Assembly (NCBI RefSeq): GCF_000004825.1
Contig: NW_008805089.1
Span: 682,001 to 746,000, forward strand
DNA: 64,000 nucleotides
Direction of reading: 5' to 3'
Source of the DNA: Heterostelium album PN500
Taxonomy: Eukaryota; Evosea; Eumycetozoa; Acytosteliales; Acytosteliaceae
Shown here: piece after piece, positions 31,207 through 43,260 of the stretch
How the letters are laid out: every line of letters begins with the position of its first letter
Position numbering within the stretch: position 1 is the first letter of the stretch
Program-made: the position numbers and the translations under genes
Notes under the pieces: generated by a model
Database searches by the model: none
Told to the model about the DNA's origin: nothing
The model's input: only the letters and a program-made list of their open reading frames with translations

Positions 31207-32409
31207 ATGTCAATAAATAATTCAATAAATAATTTAACATATAAATCATTTTCTAAAGTATTTAATAATATAGTTATTAGAAATGAAATATTCAATCAAG
31301 TTTATTCAATAAATAAGATGTTGTCAACAATTAATACAATAGTCATTAGATATAATCAATTGATAAAATCACCAAAAGCATTGATTGGTAATGACTATCT
31401 TGATTTATTCATTCAGTATCTAAGTGTTTATGGAGATAAAAACATGATTACACATTATTTTATATGGTCAGTTGAATGTCAAAATCTTAGAATACTACAA
31501 TATCTTTATGCTTTGGTTTCAGATAGTAACGACGAAGCGATCATAAAAAGATTGATAACAATTAATCTGATGCGTATAGCTACTTTGGCATGCGATATTT
31601 CCATCTTAGAATGGATGAATCAGAATAATACTTTGGGGCTATTCAAATGTCCGTCAGAGGATATTTACTTATTTTTGCCAAAGAGACCTAATGGTTTTAA
31701 AACTATGAAATGGCTTCATAGTAATCTTCTTCTGGCATTCGATGAGACTGTTGTGTATTCTGCCGCTGCTTCTGGTAGAATGGAGATAATAATTTGGGCA
31801 CTTGAAAACCACAAAGGAAAATCGACAGATTGGATAAAGGCGGCCTTAGATGCTGCTGCGAACAATGGGAATGTACCTATCCTCGAGTGGATCAATGAAC
31901 ATCATCGACCTTCGGACACTCAATTGTCAACAATTGATATAGTTTATTTTATTAGTAAAAATAAACGTTGTGATACACTCGATTGGATTCATAAGAATTG
32001 GACAGCTGTCAATTTCAATCATAACTATGATTCGGTTGCAAGGACAGGATCGTTGGAATTGATACGTTGGATTCACGAGAATCTGTCAGCAACAAACACA
32101 GAACCTTTATTCACATTAGAAGCAATGAACAACGCAGCTTGTTTCAACAGTTTGGAAGTTGTTAAGTTCCTTCTTTACAACCGAACTGAAGGACGCATTG
32201 GCTCAGCAATATTCGTCGCAGCAACCAATGGAAGAAAAGATATAGTCGAGTTTCTCTTGTCTCAAGAATACGAGATTAATAGTGCAATGCATTCCTTTAC
32301 CATTGAAGAAACTGAAAGAAAGGGGTATACTCATATTGCTACTTTATTAAGAGAAAAGTATTTTAATAATAATAAACTATCATTGTTTCATATTAAATTT
32401 CCCTTGTGA
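31207..32409 (+). CDS. Ankyrin-like family protein, array copy 5
   Basis: Single exon, 400 residues from the family start MSINNSINNL; an in-frame ATG at 31174 would add 11 residues but is not conserved. The family head and ankyrin-like units are present (MRIATLACDISILEWMNQNN; IIIWALENHKG; TLDWIHKNW). The end differs from the others: ATLLREKYFNNN is followed by an unrelated tail with SLFHIKFPL, so the C terminus has been extended by loss of the usual stop. More diverged than copies 1, 3 and 4. Confidence 0.83.
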   Translation: MSINNSINNLTYKSFSKVFNNIVIRNEIFNQVYSINKMLSTINTIVIRYNQLIKSPKALIGNDYLDLFIQYLSVYGDKNMITHYFIWSVECQNLRILQYLYALVSDSNDEAIIKRLITINLMRIATLACDISILEWMNQNNTLGLFKCPSEDIYLFLPKRPNGFKTMKWLHSNLLLAFDETVVYSAAASGRMEIIIWALENHKGKSTDWIKAALDAAANNGNVPILEWINEHHRPSDTQLSTIDIVYFISKNKRCDTLDWIHKNWTAVNFNHNYDSVARTGSLELIRWIHENLSATNTEPLFTLEAMNNAACFNSLEVVKFLLYNRTEGRIGSAIFVAATNGRKDIVEFLLSQEYEINSAMHSFTIEETERKGYTHIATLLREKYFNNNKLSLFHIKFPL

Positions 32410-32811
32410 TATTTTTGGTTTTTTTTTTTTGGTTGGCATGCGGTTCTTTTTAACAAATAATAATAAATAGAAAAAAGTAATTATTAATAAATATGATTGA
32501 CCAACTTATATTTATTAATAAATTGAACAACTTAATCTTTTTTTTTTTTTAAAAATAAAACCCAAAAAAGTTTATTGATATAAAAACAATAATGTATTAT
32601 CAACTTTTCATTTTTTGGTATTGTATGTAATGTTATTATATTTTTTTTATTAATTTAATTTTATTTTATAAAGATATTTAAAAAATCTATATTTTTGATC
32701 ATGATATTTTTAATTTTTACTTTTTTTGTATCGTCCTGGAAAATCATGATTATCGCAGTTTAAAAATGTAAACCGGTTTCGTTGTGCCTCACAGAAGTTT
32801 ATTTACCAATA
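32410..32811. other. A+T-rich spacer within the array
   Basis: A 402-bp gap with T10-T11 tracts and AATAAAT runs. No gene or family relic was recognised. Confidence 0.5.
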
Positions 32812-33969
32812 ATGTCAATAAATAATTTAACAAATACATTATTTTCAAAAGTATTTAATAATACTGTTATTAGAAATGAAATATTTCAAAAAGTTTATTC
32901 AGTAAATAAACAGTGGGCTGTATATCCAAGACCAACCAAGGTGCACAGATATAATCAATTGCTAGTGACACCAAAAGCTTTGATTGGTAATGACTATCTT
33001 GATTTATTGATTCAGTACCACCAGAAGCAAGGCTTCACTCCCGATGCAAATGAGATTGCACAGTGTTTTGTGTGGGCTGTCTCTTATCAAAGACTTGGAA
33101 TATTGCAATATCTTTGTGGTTGGGTTTCAAAGGGAATTGATGAAGAGATCAGAGAGATTTTGTTGGAATGTCGTCTGATGAGTACGGCAGCGGGTCAATC
33201 CAATATCGAGATGTTGGAATGGATGTATCAGAACAATGCTTTGGAGATATTCCAGTGCTCATCGGTTGATTATAGAATGTTACCGGGTCTTCCAAATGGT
33301 TTCAACACAATGAAATGGATTCGTAGCAATCTTCATCTGGAACTGGAGGAAAGTGTTGTGGGTTCTGCTGCCGGCTCAGGTAATCTCGAGGTGCTGTCTT
33401 GGGTGCTTGAAAACTACGAGGGAGAACAACCAATTGATTGGGCAGAAGTGGCTACAAGTGTTGTAATAGGTGAGCATGTACACATACTCGAATGGATCAA
33501 CCAACATCACAGACCTTCCGACGAACAATTGGCAAACGTCAGAATTTTAGTCTATAACATGTGTGGAAATAAACGTAGTGATACAATCGATTGGATTCAT
33601 AAGAATTGGACAGCTGTCAATTTCAATCATAACTACGACTATGTGGCAAAGGATGGATCGTTAGAGTTGATTCGTTGGATTCACGAGAATCTGTCAGAAA
33701 CAAACACAAAGCCAGTATTCACAGTGGATGCAATGACCAATGCAGCCCAATACAACAGTTTGGAAGTTTGCGAGTTCTTACTTAACAACCGAACTGAAGG
33801 ATGCAATGGTTGGACTGTACACAACGCAGCTATCAATGGAAGAAAAGCTATAGTCGACTTAATCTTGTCCAAAGGATTCGACAGAGTTGGATTGTTTAGC
33901 TTTACCGTCGAAGAAACCCAAAGAAGAGGTTATCCAGAGATTGCTGATTTATTAAAAGCATATCTTTAA
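32812..33969 (+). CDS. Ankyrin-like family protein, array copy 6
   Basis: Single exon, 385 residues. It is the most diverged intact copy: the head has a longer, different loop (QYHQKQGFTPDANEIAQCFV) and the coding DNA is richer in G+C. Ankyrin-like units are clear (NIEMLEWMYQNN; NLEVLSWVLENYEG; TIDWIHKNW; AAINGRKAIVDLILSKGF). It ends the array, and beyond it the genes are single-copy and on the other strand. Higher divergence suggests an older copy not recently homogenised. Confidence 0.85.
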   Translation: MSINNLTNTLFSKVFNNTVIRNEIFQKVYSVNKQWAVYPRPTKVHRYNQLLVTPKALIGNDYLDLLIQYHQKQGFTPDANEIAQCFVWAVSYQRLGILQYLCGWVSKGIDEEIREILLECRLMSTAAGQSNIEMLEWMYQNNALEIFQCSSVDYRMLPGLPNGFNTMKWIRSNLHLELEESVVGSAAGSGNLEVLSWVLENYEGEQPIDWAEVATSVVIGEHVHILEWINQHHRPSDEQLANVRILVYNMCGNKRSDTIDWIHKNWTAVNFNHNYDYVAKDGSLELIRWIHENLSETNTKPVFTVDAMTNAAQYNSLEVCEFLLNNRTEGCNGWTVHNAAINGRKAIVDLILSKGFDRVGLFSFTVEETQRRGYPEIADLLKAYL

Positions 33970-34210
33970 AGAGATAATATTAAATTTTAACAATAAAAAG
34001 AAATATCAATACTTCAATTCAAGAAGCAATACAAAGTGATTATTGTTTTGACTGATTAATCTCAAACAATGAGACAATATTATATAAAAGAAAAAATCTT
34101 TAGTAGAACATTCAATAAAAAAGATCCTAACTATCATTACCAATCTCAAGTAATAATAGTTATAGTATATTTGTATTTAATAGTTTGTTTTATTTCATTA
34201 TTATTATTAT

Positions 34211-35322
34211 TTAAAGGAATACTCTGTTCTTTGTTGAATTCATGTATGGTTTGTATACCCATTCAATATCAGCTTCGTTCTGATCAACAGTTCCCAATTG
34301 TATCTTGTATAATTTCAATTCGAATCTTGGTCCTACTTCTTTTAATAAAACATTCTTATGTCCATCCTTTTCGTATAAATGATGTCTATAGTAATTATAG
34401 TAATTATAATTATATTAATTATTATTCATAAATTGAATAAATAAAAGAATAAATATTTATTACTTACCTAAATGAAATATAATCACTATTATTTGAAAAA
34501 GTTACAATTCTCTTTGAGTCATCTTTAGGTACAGGGAATAAATACTTTAAAATTGTTTCAGTCTACAAATATTTAGTTAGTAAAGTGATGTTTCTGTTTA
34601 ATGATAACCATGCAAACAGTCATCTATATATCTATTCATATCTTACTCTTTCACCAAGTGGAGTTGTAAAGTTATTGAAAATCAAATGTGGATAAGCTAG
34701 TGAAGCTGGTGGTGCGTCTTGAATATCGTGAATCATCACACAATTTACAATTTCGAAATAAGCTGTTGGTCCATATGGCATATGTGATACAACTAATCCA
34801 ACTGTTTATATATAAACAATAGTATTATTTAGTTAATATAATTAATAATGTTGTTGTTGTTGTTATTATGTTTGGTTTCTGAAACATACCTGGTTCACCT
34901 CTATGTTCATGTGCAATGACAAGATCGGTAACATCGTTGGCACGACAAGCCTCGACGATATCTTTGATGACGTGAGCACCTCTGTTCATTTTGGTGGCAT
35001 TCGGGAAGAGCATACGCAACTCCTTTGAGAATTGAACCAAACGTGAACTTGGATCTCTCGAGGTGGTGATGAATACCTTTGGGTCGGCAATACCGGCACG
35101 AGCATACTCATCGTCTATATTTACTTTTCTGTCGGATTCACCATCCATTTCGATTTCATTTCTAGCATTGAATTCAAAGTCTATCAGCTCCGAAGGTATT
35201 GGTTTACCTTCGTTCAAAGCCTTCTTTATCTTTCTCTTCTTCTCGTATACCTCTTTTTCTTTTCCCTCCAGATTCTTTCTGTAGAGATATTCTTGTCTTA
35301 ATCTTGTGTTTCTTCTAATCAT
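34211..35322 (-). CDS. imp4: U3 snoRNP protein Imp4 (Brix domain)
   Basis: Four exons, 35322-34890, 34801-34647, 34562-34468 and 34385-34211, give 285 residues, close to 291 in human IMP4. It is a nucleolar component of the small-subunit processome that acts with Mpp10/Imp3 in 18S rRNA maturation. The N terminus [16 protein letters not shown] and the Brix motifs are diagnostic: [36 protein letters not shown], then across splices [36 protein letters not shown] and [17 protein letters not shown]. All four exons join in frame with GTATGT, GTAAGA or GTAAGT donors. It is convergent with the last ankyrin-like gene (241-bp spacer). Confidence 0.93.
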
Positions 35323-35597
35323 TTTGTTATTAACTATCTAATCTAAATAAAACTATATAAAGTTTTTAAAACTATAAAAATTAATAATATTTGTAAAGAT
35401 AAATTAATAAAAAAAAATAAAAATAAAAAAAATGAAGTAAAAAAAAAACGAACGAAAAATTAATTATTGATTGAATAAATTTTCATATCTATGACCATTT
35501 TCGACTAGACTATAATTAAAATGATGTGCTAGATGAGAACAAAATAAAATGAATTAAACAAAGACAAATTAAGATAACATGTTATTTAAGATTAAAT

Positions 35598-37024
35598 TCA
35601 ATTTATTGTAATAGATTGATTGACAAGGTTTAATACTGCGGTTTTACCACTTGCAGCTCTGTAAATTCTATCGAAAACGGCATCGCTATGCTCCAAAGAT
35701 TTCGTTTTATCTGATCTCAAGTCTGGTAGGAGAATGATTTTTGCATCCTGTACAGACTCACTCCATCTCAGTGTTGAAAATAGACAGTTGGCAGCTTCCA
35801 ATACTTGATTGTTTGATGATAAATCTCTATAAGCTAAAAATTTCGATTGTAAACTATCATTTAAATTCTTTCCGAAATCCACAAATACACATTCTGAAAG
35901 TTTATATTCTATATTATTATTATTATTATTATTATTATTACTGTTATTACTATTATTACTATTTAAATTACTATTATTATTTTGATCATCGGTTATTATA
36001 TCTTTTAATATATATGCTTGAATATCAGGTGCATAATGAGTTAACAATTGACCTGGTGCCTCTTGTCCTTGTTGGTGTTGTTTGACACTGTTTTGGAGAT
36101 GGCTGTAATATTGATGTTGCTGAATTGGCCGTTGGTCGCCAGCAGGAGATCTCTGATGGCACGTTCGGATACTCCACCTTTTCGTAGGATGACCAAGTTG
36201 TTGTCGTCGACAATCTTTAGAACGGTCGATTCAATTCCGATTTTGCATTGTGTGGTGGTGTCGAGAATGGTGATGTCGGCGTGTCCGAGATCGTCGTAGA
36301 CGTGTATGGCGCTGGTTGGACTGACGTGTCCGAATCGATTGGCCGACGGCGCAGCAATGGGGACACCCGCCAGTCGGATGAGTTTCGACGCGACGTCGTG
36401 GCGTGGATAACGCACTCCGACAAAGCCAGTCTGTGCCGTTACGATTGGTGGTATCAATGAAGATGCACGCGCCACAATAGTGAGAGCACCCGGCCAGAAT
36501 GTTGAGGTGAGACAATCGTAGAGTTTGCGCTGACCTGGCGACAAGTCGAGCAGAGTCGCGCCATATTCTGCGTCGACGACATGCACAATCACAGGGTCGG
36601 TCAGAGGTCTGCCTTTTGCAGTGAAGATCGACAGCACTGCATCGGTATCAAAAGCATTGGCACCGAGTCCATAGACAGTCTCTGTTGGGAATGAAACGAG
36701 ACCACCCGATTTTATTTTGTTGGCCGCCTCCAGCATGACTTGATCATCAAGTGAATCGACAATCACCGCTTTAGCATTGAATGATAAAGTAGTGTTCATC
36801 TTTATTGAAATATTTGTTTTTGGTGAAAAAAATCTATTATTATTATTATTATTGATTGTTGTTTTTGTTGCTGTTGTTGTTGCTGTTGCTGTTGCTGTTG
36901 TTGAGTATTGTTTAAAAGATCTGACGTTGTTGTTATTATAGTTTCTGTTATTATTTAAAAATAAAAAAGATGAACAAATATGTTTTTGTCTAAAGATTTG
37001 AATTGGTAATCTATTTTTAAACAT
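35598..37024 (-). CDS. sua5: Threonylcarbamoyl-AMP synthase Sua5, frame broken once
   Basis: The N-terminal frame (37024 to about 36050) holds a presequence-like start rich in Arg, Phe and Asn, a second Met (MNTTLSF), and then the YrdC domain (GGLVSFPTETVYGLGANA; FTAKGRPLTDPVIVHV; GVRYPRHDVASKLI; PIAAPSANRFGHVSPT; GIESTVLKI). The enzyme makes threonylcarbamoyl-AMP from Thr, bicarbonate and ATP for t6A37 in tRNA. The C-terminal Sua5 domain (APGQLLTHYAPD and following, to 35598) lies in the next frame; no GT/AG intron joins them, and the switch falls in the low-complexity linker near 36050-36110. A one-base indel or assembly error is the simplest reading. The double start could give mitochondrial and cytosolic forms. 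Confidence 0.8.
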
Positions 37025-37762
37025 AATATATAAAAAGAAATAATATATTATTTAACAATTTGAAAAGGTATTCATGAATTGTTTATTGATCTATTAATTT
37101 GATAAATTTAAGAGAAAAAAAACGAAAGAATAAATGTGTGTGGTTCTGATTTTTTAAATTTAAAAAAATTTTTTAAATTAATTTCGAAAATTTAAAGAAT
37201 CAATGGTTTATTCAAATACAGATAGATAAATATCAATAAACATGGTTCACAAGTGTTACTGCTGTTGTCTTTTTATATTACAGACAAAACAAAAGTAGTA
37301 AAACATTTTTTATTTTTTTTTAATCAAAGAGATAATATTTTTATGAACTCAAAAAAAATTGTTTTTTGTAACACACACAGAACACACAACACACAATGTA
37401 ACTAAATATATAAATCAATCAAAGGTGTATGAATAATGTAACTGAGATCCATTCAAGATTGATTTTATATTTGACGATTTTTTTTTTTTGTAAAAAAAAT
37501 ATTAAAAAAAAAACAATAATTAAAAAACATAATTTTTATTAAAATTACAAAAATCAATTAAAATTTTAAAAGCATATTTATTTATTTATTTATTTCAATA
37601 TATATTTAGTTATAATAGAATTTGTTTGAATAGATCTATTTCTTTGTGCTGCTACTACATGATTGATGATTTAAAATTATTATTTTCTTTCATTAAATTA
37701 ATACAAGACAGCAGCTGCCTGACTCAGGTTAAGAGCAGCACAGCACAACACAACAAACAGCA
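37025..37762. promoter_or_regulatory. Shared divergent promoter region
   Basis: This 738-bp gap lies between the start codons of sua5 (minus) and the SepA-like kinase (plus). It has A and T tracts, an ACACAC-rich stretch near 37372-37397 and a CAACA-rich leader (37735-37762) directly before the kinase ATG. No further gene is seen. Confidence 0.45.
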
Positions 37763-40700
37763 ATGACATCAATAACAAACAACAACAATAGTAGTAATAA
37801 TAATAAGATAACAACACCTCCACCACCACCAGTTTCATCTCTAACTAAAATTCTAACCGATGAAAAGCGTACCACTATAACAACTCTAGTTGATAAAGAA
37901 GCATGTGGTGATTATGTATGTGTTTTTATAATAGATTTTGCATTCTTGAGTTGTTTGTTAATTATTTTTGTTTATTTCTAAATATAGATATTGATTGATA
38001 TCATTGGTAAAGGTGGATTTGGTGTTGTATATAAAGGATTACATAAAACTAAAGGTCATTTCTCAGCGATCAAGAAGATCAAGATCACAAAGCGAAAGAA
38101 AGGTGATAAGACTGCAGAGTCACAATCGATGCTCATGGTGGAAATCAATCTACTCAAAGTCCTATCACATCATAACATCGTTAGATACTATGATCATATA
38201 CCAACCACTTCACATTCCTATATTGTCATGGAGTAAGTTGTTAGTTACCTTTTAGTTGGTTGGTTGGTTGTTTATCGCTAGCGAGGTTCAAAAACTAACA
38301 TCTATTACATAATAATCTTCTATCTATAGGTTCATTGAGAATGGATCGCTTGAAAAGATTGTAAAACGACATGGATTACTACCAGAGGGTCTGGTTAATG
38401 TATATATTGCACAGGTGTTGTCGGGACTGGAGTATCTGCATCGACAGGGTGTCATCCACAGAGACATCAAGGCAGCGAATCTCTTGATTTCCACTGACGG
38501 CTCCATAAAGTTGGCCGACTTTGGTGTCGCCACAAAAGTGTCGGATCTCTCTGCCGACAATCCCGATGACTCTTTTGCTGGTACACCCTATTGGATGGCA
38601 CCAGAGATTATACAGATGCAAGGTGTATCTACGGCTTGTGATGTCTGGTCGCTCGGTTGTACCATCATTGAGCTGCTCACTGGAACACCGCCCTACTTTG
38701 GACTGGCGCCAGCCGCTGCCCTCTACAAGATCGTGCAAGAAGACCACCCACCAATTCCACAGGGAATATCGCCGGCACTCAAAGACTTTTTACTGCAGTG
38801 TTTCAAGAAGGACGAAAATATGCGTAGCTCGGCCAAGCAGCTTCTGAATCATCCGTGGATAAAGGCCATTGTAAATAGAAATCTTGACAATACTCATCAG
38901 GTCAAGAACGCACGACAGGAAATCATCAGTTATAACACACAGTTACAAGAGGTAACCTCTACGCTGGATCAACAGCCATCTACAAGACCAAGATCAAAAC
39001 AACCTCCTGTTCCAAATGGACAACAACAACAACAACAAAGTGGAAACTATCAAGAACAACAACAACAGCAGCAACAACAACAACATCAACACCAACAACA
39101 GCAACAACACCAACAACAAAAAGTAGTTCAACAACAAGGTAGTGGTCAATCAAAGTCATGGATACAAAGTAATTCAACAAAGGATGCAACTTCACGAACT
39201 ATTAATGCTGGATTAACATTGGCTTCACCACGAACCAATAATAATAATAGCAATACTAGAAATACAGTTGAAGATAGTAATCATCATAATAATGTCAATG
39301 ACAAAGAAAAGGAAAGAAAAGCACAATTAACAAGACAACTATCAAGATTTATAGAGAGTGATAATGATGATGATAATTTTGGAGATATCATAATAAAGAA
39401 ACAACAACAACCAGTTAGACAACCACTGAAACTGCAGCAAAATAAACAACAACAACAACAGAAACAAGTAGTTAAACAAAAATTGGAAAAGTTTGCAGAT
39501 GAAGAAGGTGATGATGATTTTGGAAGTGGTCCAGCCAATGGACAACAGTTAAAGATGGGCAATAGTGGATCATCGGATTGGGACGATAAAGGTGGATTCG
39601 ATGGTTTCAGTGATGACGATGAAAATGATCAAGATGGAAACAGCCAACCACTGAATCTCTCTTCGTTAAAGTTGAAGCTGCCCTCCAACAACGAGGAATG
39701 GGACAGCGAAATCGAAGATACCTTTGATAGCATTTCACAATGGACAGAGACAGACAATGATGTTCAAACCACCATCAACTTACAAGACAAACAGAGAGAA
39801 CAAATCACCAAAACAATTGTAGATATCATTTCGCAACTCAATCACTATCACAACAGCAATAATACCGCCTCCAGCGAGACCGGTTCACTCCTCGAGAAGC
39901 TGATGGAGCTACTCGACCGCTTCCCTGACGAGCGTCGTCTCCTTGTGAGCAACGGTGAGTTTGGCGTCTACTTCCGTCTGCCCATTATCATGTTCCTCGA
40001 GATGCTTGATCAGCCAAACAGTCCGCACCACCACATCACACTGAAGCTAATCAACCAGGCAATGTCAGAGAGCAGCTCCATCATGGAGACCATCTGTATT
40101 TTGAACGGTATTCCCATCATCACACAATTTGCCAGCCGAAACTACCCAGAGCAACTCCGTGAGGAAGTCTCTATCTTTGTACTTCATCTATGTAAATCAT
40201 CGTCCTATTCACTCAACATGTTTATCGCAGGAAGTCGCGGATGCCGAGTACTCGTGGATCTCGTCGACTCTGACTACTTCAACAGCTCGACACTCATCCA
40301 CAACACACTGGATTCGATCTCCCAAGTCTTCAAACTACATTCTACACTCCCCAAAACATCGTTATGCCATCTCTTTGCGAGAACTCAACTTTTAAATAGA
40401 ATCTCTTTATTGTTACATCAAATTTTCATACCAACCGCTACTTTAACCACTGGAAGCAGTGGCGATACCAACAAGAATGGCGCTGGCGGTGCTGAACATC
40501 ATCGTCACTCATCAAGTGTACAGAAACTATCAAAAGATGCATTCGAACGTGTATTGTCATACTCTGTAAAGGCAGCAGACATTCTGTTGTTCTTTTCGAC
40601 TGGTGATGCACTGGCCAAAGAAGAACTCTCCAGTGAGACAGTGATGAAATCGATTCGTGGTGTTCTCGGTGAGATTTGCACATGGACAACGATTGGTAAT

Positions 40701-41522
40701 GATGTGCGTGCTTTTCTACTGCGAGTTCTCAAGGTTATCAAGAATCTCTCGATGGACCAACACAACAGAATCAAACTTGACAATGTCGATATGATTCCAA
40801 CTCTGATTGGATTCCTTGGACTCTCGCCAAATGGCATCGACAAGATTACCGAGATCTACAATCAAGTGCTCCACTCACTCTATCATCTGTTGTTACTCGA
40901 TAAGGCCAGACAAGACAAAGCACTGAAATGCGGAATATTACCACCACTCCACTACATCATCAACTCGCGTGGTCCACTGAAAGAATTGGCATTGCCAATC
41001 CTGTTTGACCTTGTGAGATTGTCTTCGTCCTCCAGTAGAATACAACTCTGGGAGTGCAATACTCTTGACAAACTGCTAGAGTTACTTGAGGACCGCAATT
41101 GGTTTGCCGACGCCATCGAGTCGATTGCTGCATGGGCATCGCTCGAGTCAACACCGGTTTTCGAACGTCTCACAAACGAGCTGAAACCAAGCCAATTGCT
41201 GATACACATTGTACACACCAGTCACATCAAACATCCATCGTTCTCAAAGTCACTAATCCCACTTTTACACTTGATGCAATCTTCGCCAGTGCTAACAGAG
41301 CGTCTCATTGAAGTTGGTCTTGTCAACTCACTCATCGAATGTCTGGAACTCGACAATTCTTCAGTATCAAAGATTACACTCTTGAAAATCGTTGGCACCG
41401 TTCTCCAGAAGAACTCGAATCAAACCTCACTCAAACCCATCCTCCAACGTATTTCTAAACAAGATGAATCAGAAATTGTTAAAACCATTGCCGATAGTTT
41501 ACTTTCTTTCTTTTCAAATTAA
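37763..41522 (+). CDS. sepA: Ser/Thr kinase, SepA/Cdc7/MAP3K-epsilon type
   Basis: Three exons, 37763-37915, 37988-38232 and 38330-41522, give 1196 residues. A short Pro/Asn-rich start precedes the kinase domain (about 50-312): [12 protein letters not shown], Lys80, HRDIKAAN with D178, DFG at 196-198, [11 protein letters not shown], and the end HPWIKAI. The next 300 residues are Gln/Asn-rich and acidic. The C-terminal 550 residues are armadillo-like helices. This order is that of S. pombe Cdc7, plant MAP3K-epsilon and D. discoideum SepA, which act in the septation/cytokinesis signalling network downstream of a Spg1-type GTPase. All catalytic residues are present. Introns are in phase and the exon 2 to 3 join ([16 protein letters not shown]) matches the kinase hinge. 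Confidence 0.87.
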
Positions 41523-41685
41523 AGAAAATAAAAATGAAAAAAAATATTATAATTAATTGTCTCATAGAATATTTAGATTATATCAATGATAACAAAGTTT
41601 TATCTAGATTTTAGACAGGTAAGTTTAAACTTGGTTCTGAAAAAAAATTCTTTAAAGATCACATATGTGATTAAATTAATACATT
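41523..41685. other. Tail-to-tail spacer
   Basis: Short A+T-rich spacer between convergent stops of the kinase and the GnT-I gene. It should contain both polyadenylation sites. Confidence 0.5.
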
Positions 41686-43260
41686 TTATTTATTTTCAAA
41701 TTCCCAATTGATACCTGTTTTAGGTATTAAATAAAGTAGATTAGTTTTGTAATAGATTGAAACTATATTTTTAAAAGATGACCTAAATATTCCCTCTATG
41801 TTATCATCCATCAATCCATTGATATACAAAAACATCCTGACATCTACAAGATTCTCGCACTCATACTTCAAAGTCATATTCTTATATCCATATGCATCTA
41901 TTTCATATAATTGAATCAATTTTGCTTGTTCTATATCATTCTTTAGTTTAGCAATATAATTATCCTTAAAGTAGTTTGTTAGTTATATATATATAAATAA
42001 AATATTTTTATGTATAAATTTACATACTAATTTAAATTGATTTTTATCGAATTTAAAATAATCTATTGATTTGTTATTATATTCAATGTCTTTGAGATGC
42101 TTATCGTAGACACCGGTATCACTTGTCCCTAGATGTCCAATGTTTTTCACTCTTGGAACTTGTGGTTGTATACAGTGTCGTCCTTTGGTCACCAACTTTG
42201 TTCTTAGAAAGTCATCCCAATAGTTTGTAGGCCATTGTTCAACTATTTCATTCCAAAATTTCGATGTCAATAACCAACCTAATCCAGGGAAGAATTCTGT
42301 TCTCTGAAAGGTAGTGACTGCTCTATTCCAATCTGGATTGGTAAAATTCGTTTTTCCAAAGTCATTCCACGCACTAATACAAAACAATGAACTATCTTCA
42401 AGCAACACTGGATAGAAATAGTTAAAGTAATCCAAGAAATCCGGTGACACTTCCAAATCGTCCTCTAAAACAATGACTGCTTCAAAATGTAATCTGAACA
42501 CCTGAGACAATGCCCATTTATAATGATTGGCAATAGCTTCATACGATGGTACTTTTGTATAGTTTTGATGCTGTCAGAACAAATATTTGGTTAATTTAAT
42601 TTTAATTATATCTTATTTATTTTTGAAACGCCTTACTCTAAATATAATAATATCATCTTTAAATCTATTAAGTGTTTGAGTTGTAAGTAAATCATCACAA
42701 TCTTGTGAAACAATGATTGGATGTCTAACTTTATCTTTTTCTTTTCTAATTCTAAAAAAAAAAAAAGAAGTTTAGCTAAACTAAAAAAAACAAATTATCA
42801 AGTTTATATTTAGATAACAATATTTATACAATACATACTTTAATAAACTATTTAAAGATGGATTTAAATAAAATGATCTATTACATGTAAATAAAAGTAT
42901 TGGTATTATAGTAGTTGATTCTTTTTCATTATTTTTAAAGTTGATCGATTCAATTTGGTTGTGTAATTGTATTTCTAATTCGTCTATTATCGATTTATAT
43001 TGTTCTAGCTCGAATTGATATCTATTTAATTGTTTAGTATTCATAGAGGTCAAACGATCGATCTCATCTTTTAGATTGTTCATTGTCAACTCATTGTGGA
43101 GTAGATTATTTTCAACCTGTAGTCTTTTACTGTTCAATTGATTCAAAGTTGTAGAATATAACTGATTCAAATAGAATATATATAAATAAATAATACTAAA
43201 TATCAAAAATACAAATAATATCTTTATATTAAATATTGATTTATATGTTGAAGATGCCAT
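41686..43260 (-). CDS. N-acetylglucosaminyltransferase I (GnT-I/MGAT1)
   Basis: Exons 43260-42839, 42751-42637, 42570-42028 and 41964-41686 give 452 residues. This is a type II Golgi protein: short cytosolic tail, membrane helix at about 13-30, then a coiled-coil stem (about 35-110). The catalytic domain has PILLFTCNR, PIIVSQDCDD, NHYKWALSQVF, the metal/nucleotide-binding E215-D216-D217 in VLEDDLEV, CISAWNDFGK, FFPGLGWLL and the WDDFLR motif. It transfers GlcNAc from UDP-GlcNAc to the Man5 N-glycan core and opens the complex/hybrid pathway. Length and motif order equal animal MGAT1. A decayed copy of part of its first exon lies 190 bp upstream. Confidence 0.88.

Noticed and set aside
24034-33969. 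CRISPR-like or satellite interpretation of the repeats in the array
   Set aside because: The repeats are whole protein-coding genes of about 1.2 kb with diverged spacers, not short direct repeats.
34069-34431. 120-codon plus-strand open frame
   Set aside because: It lies opposite the last exon of Imp4, whose splice sites and protein motifs are clear; the plus frame is a shadow.
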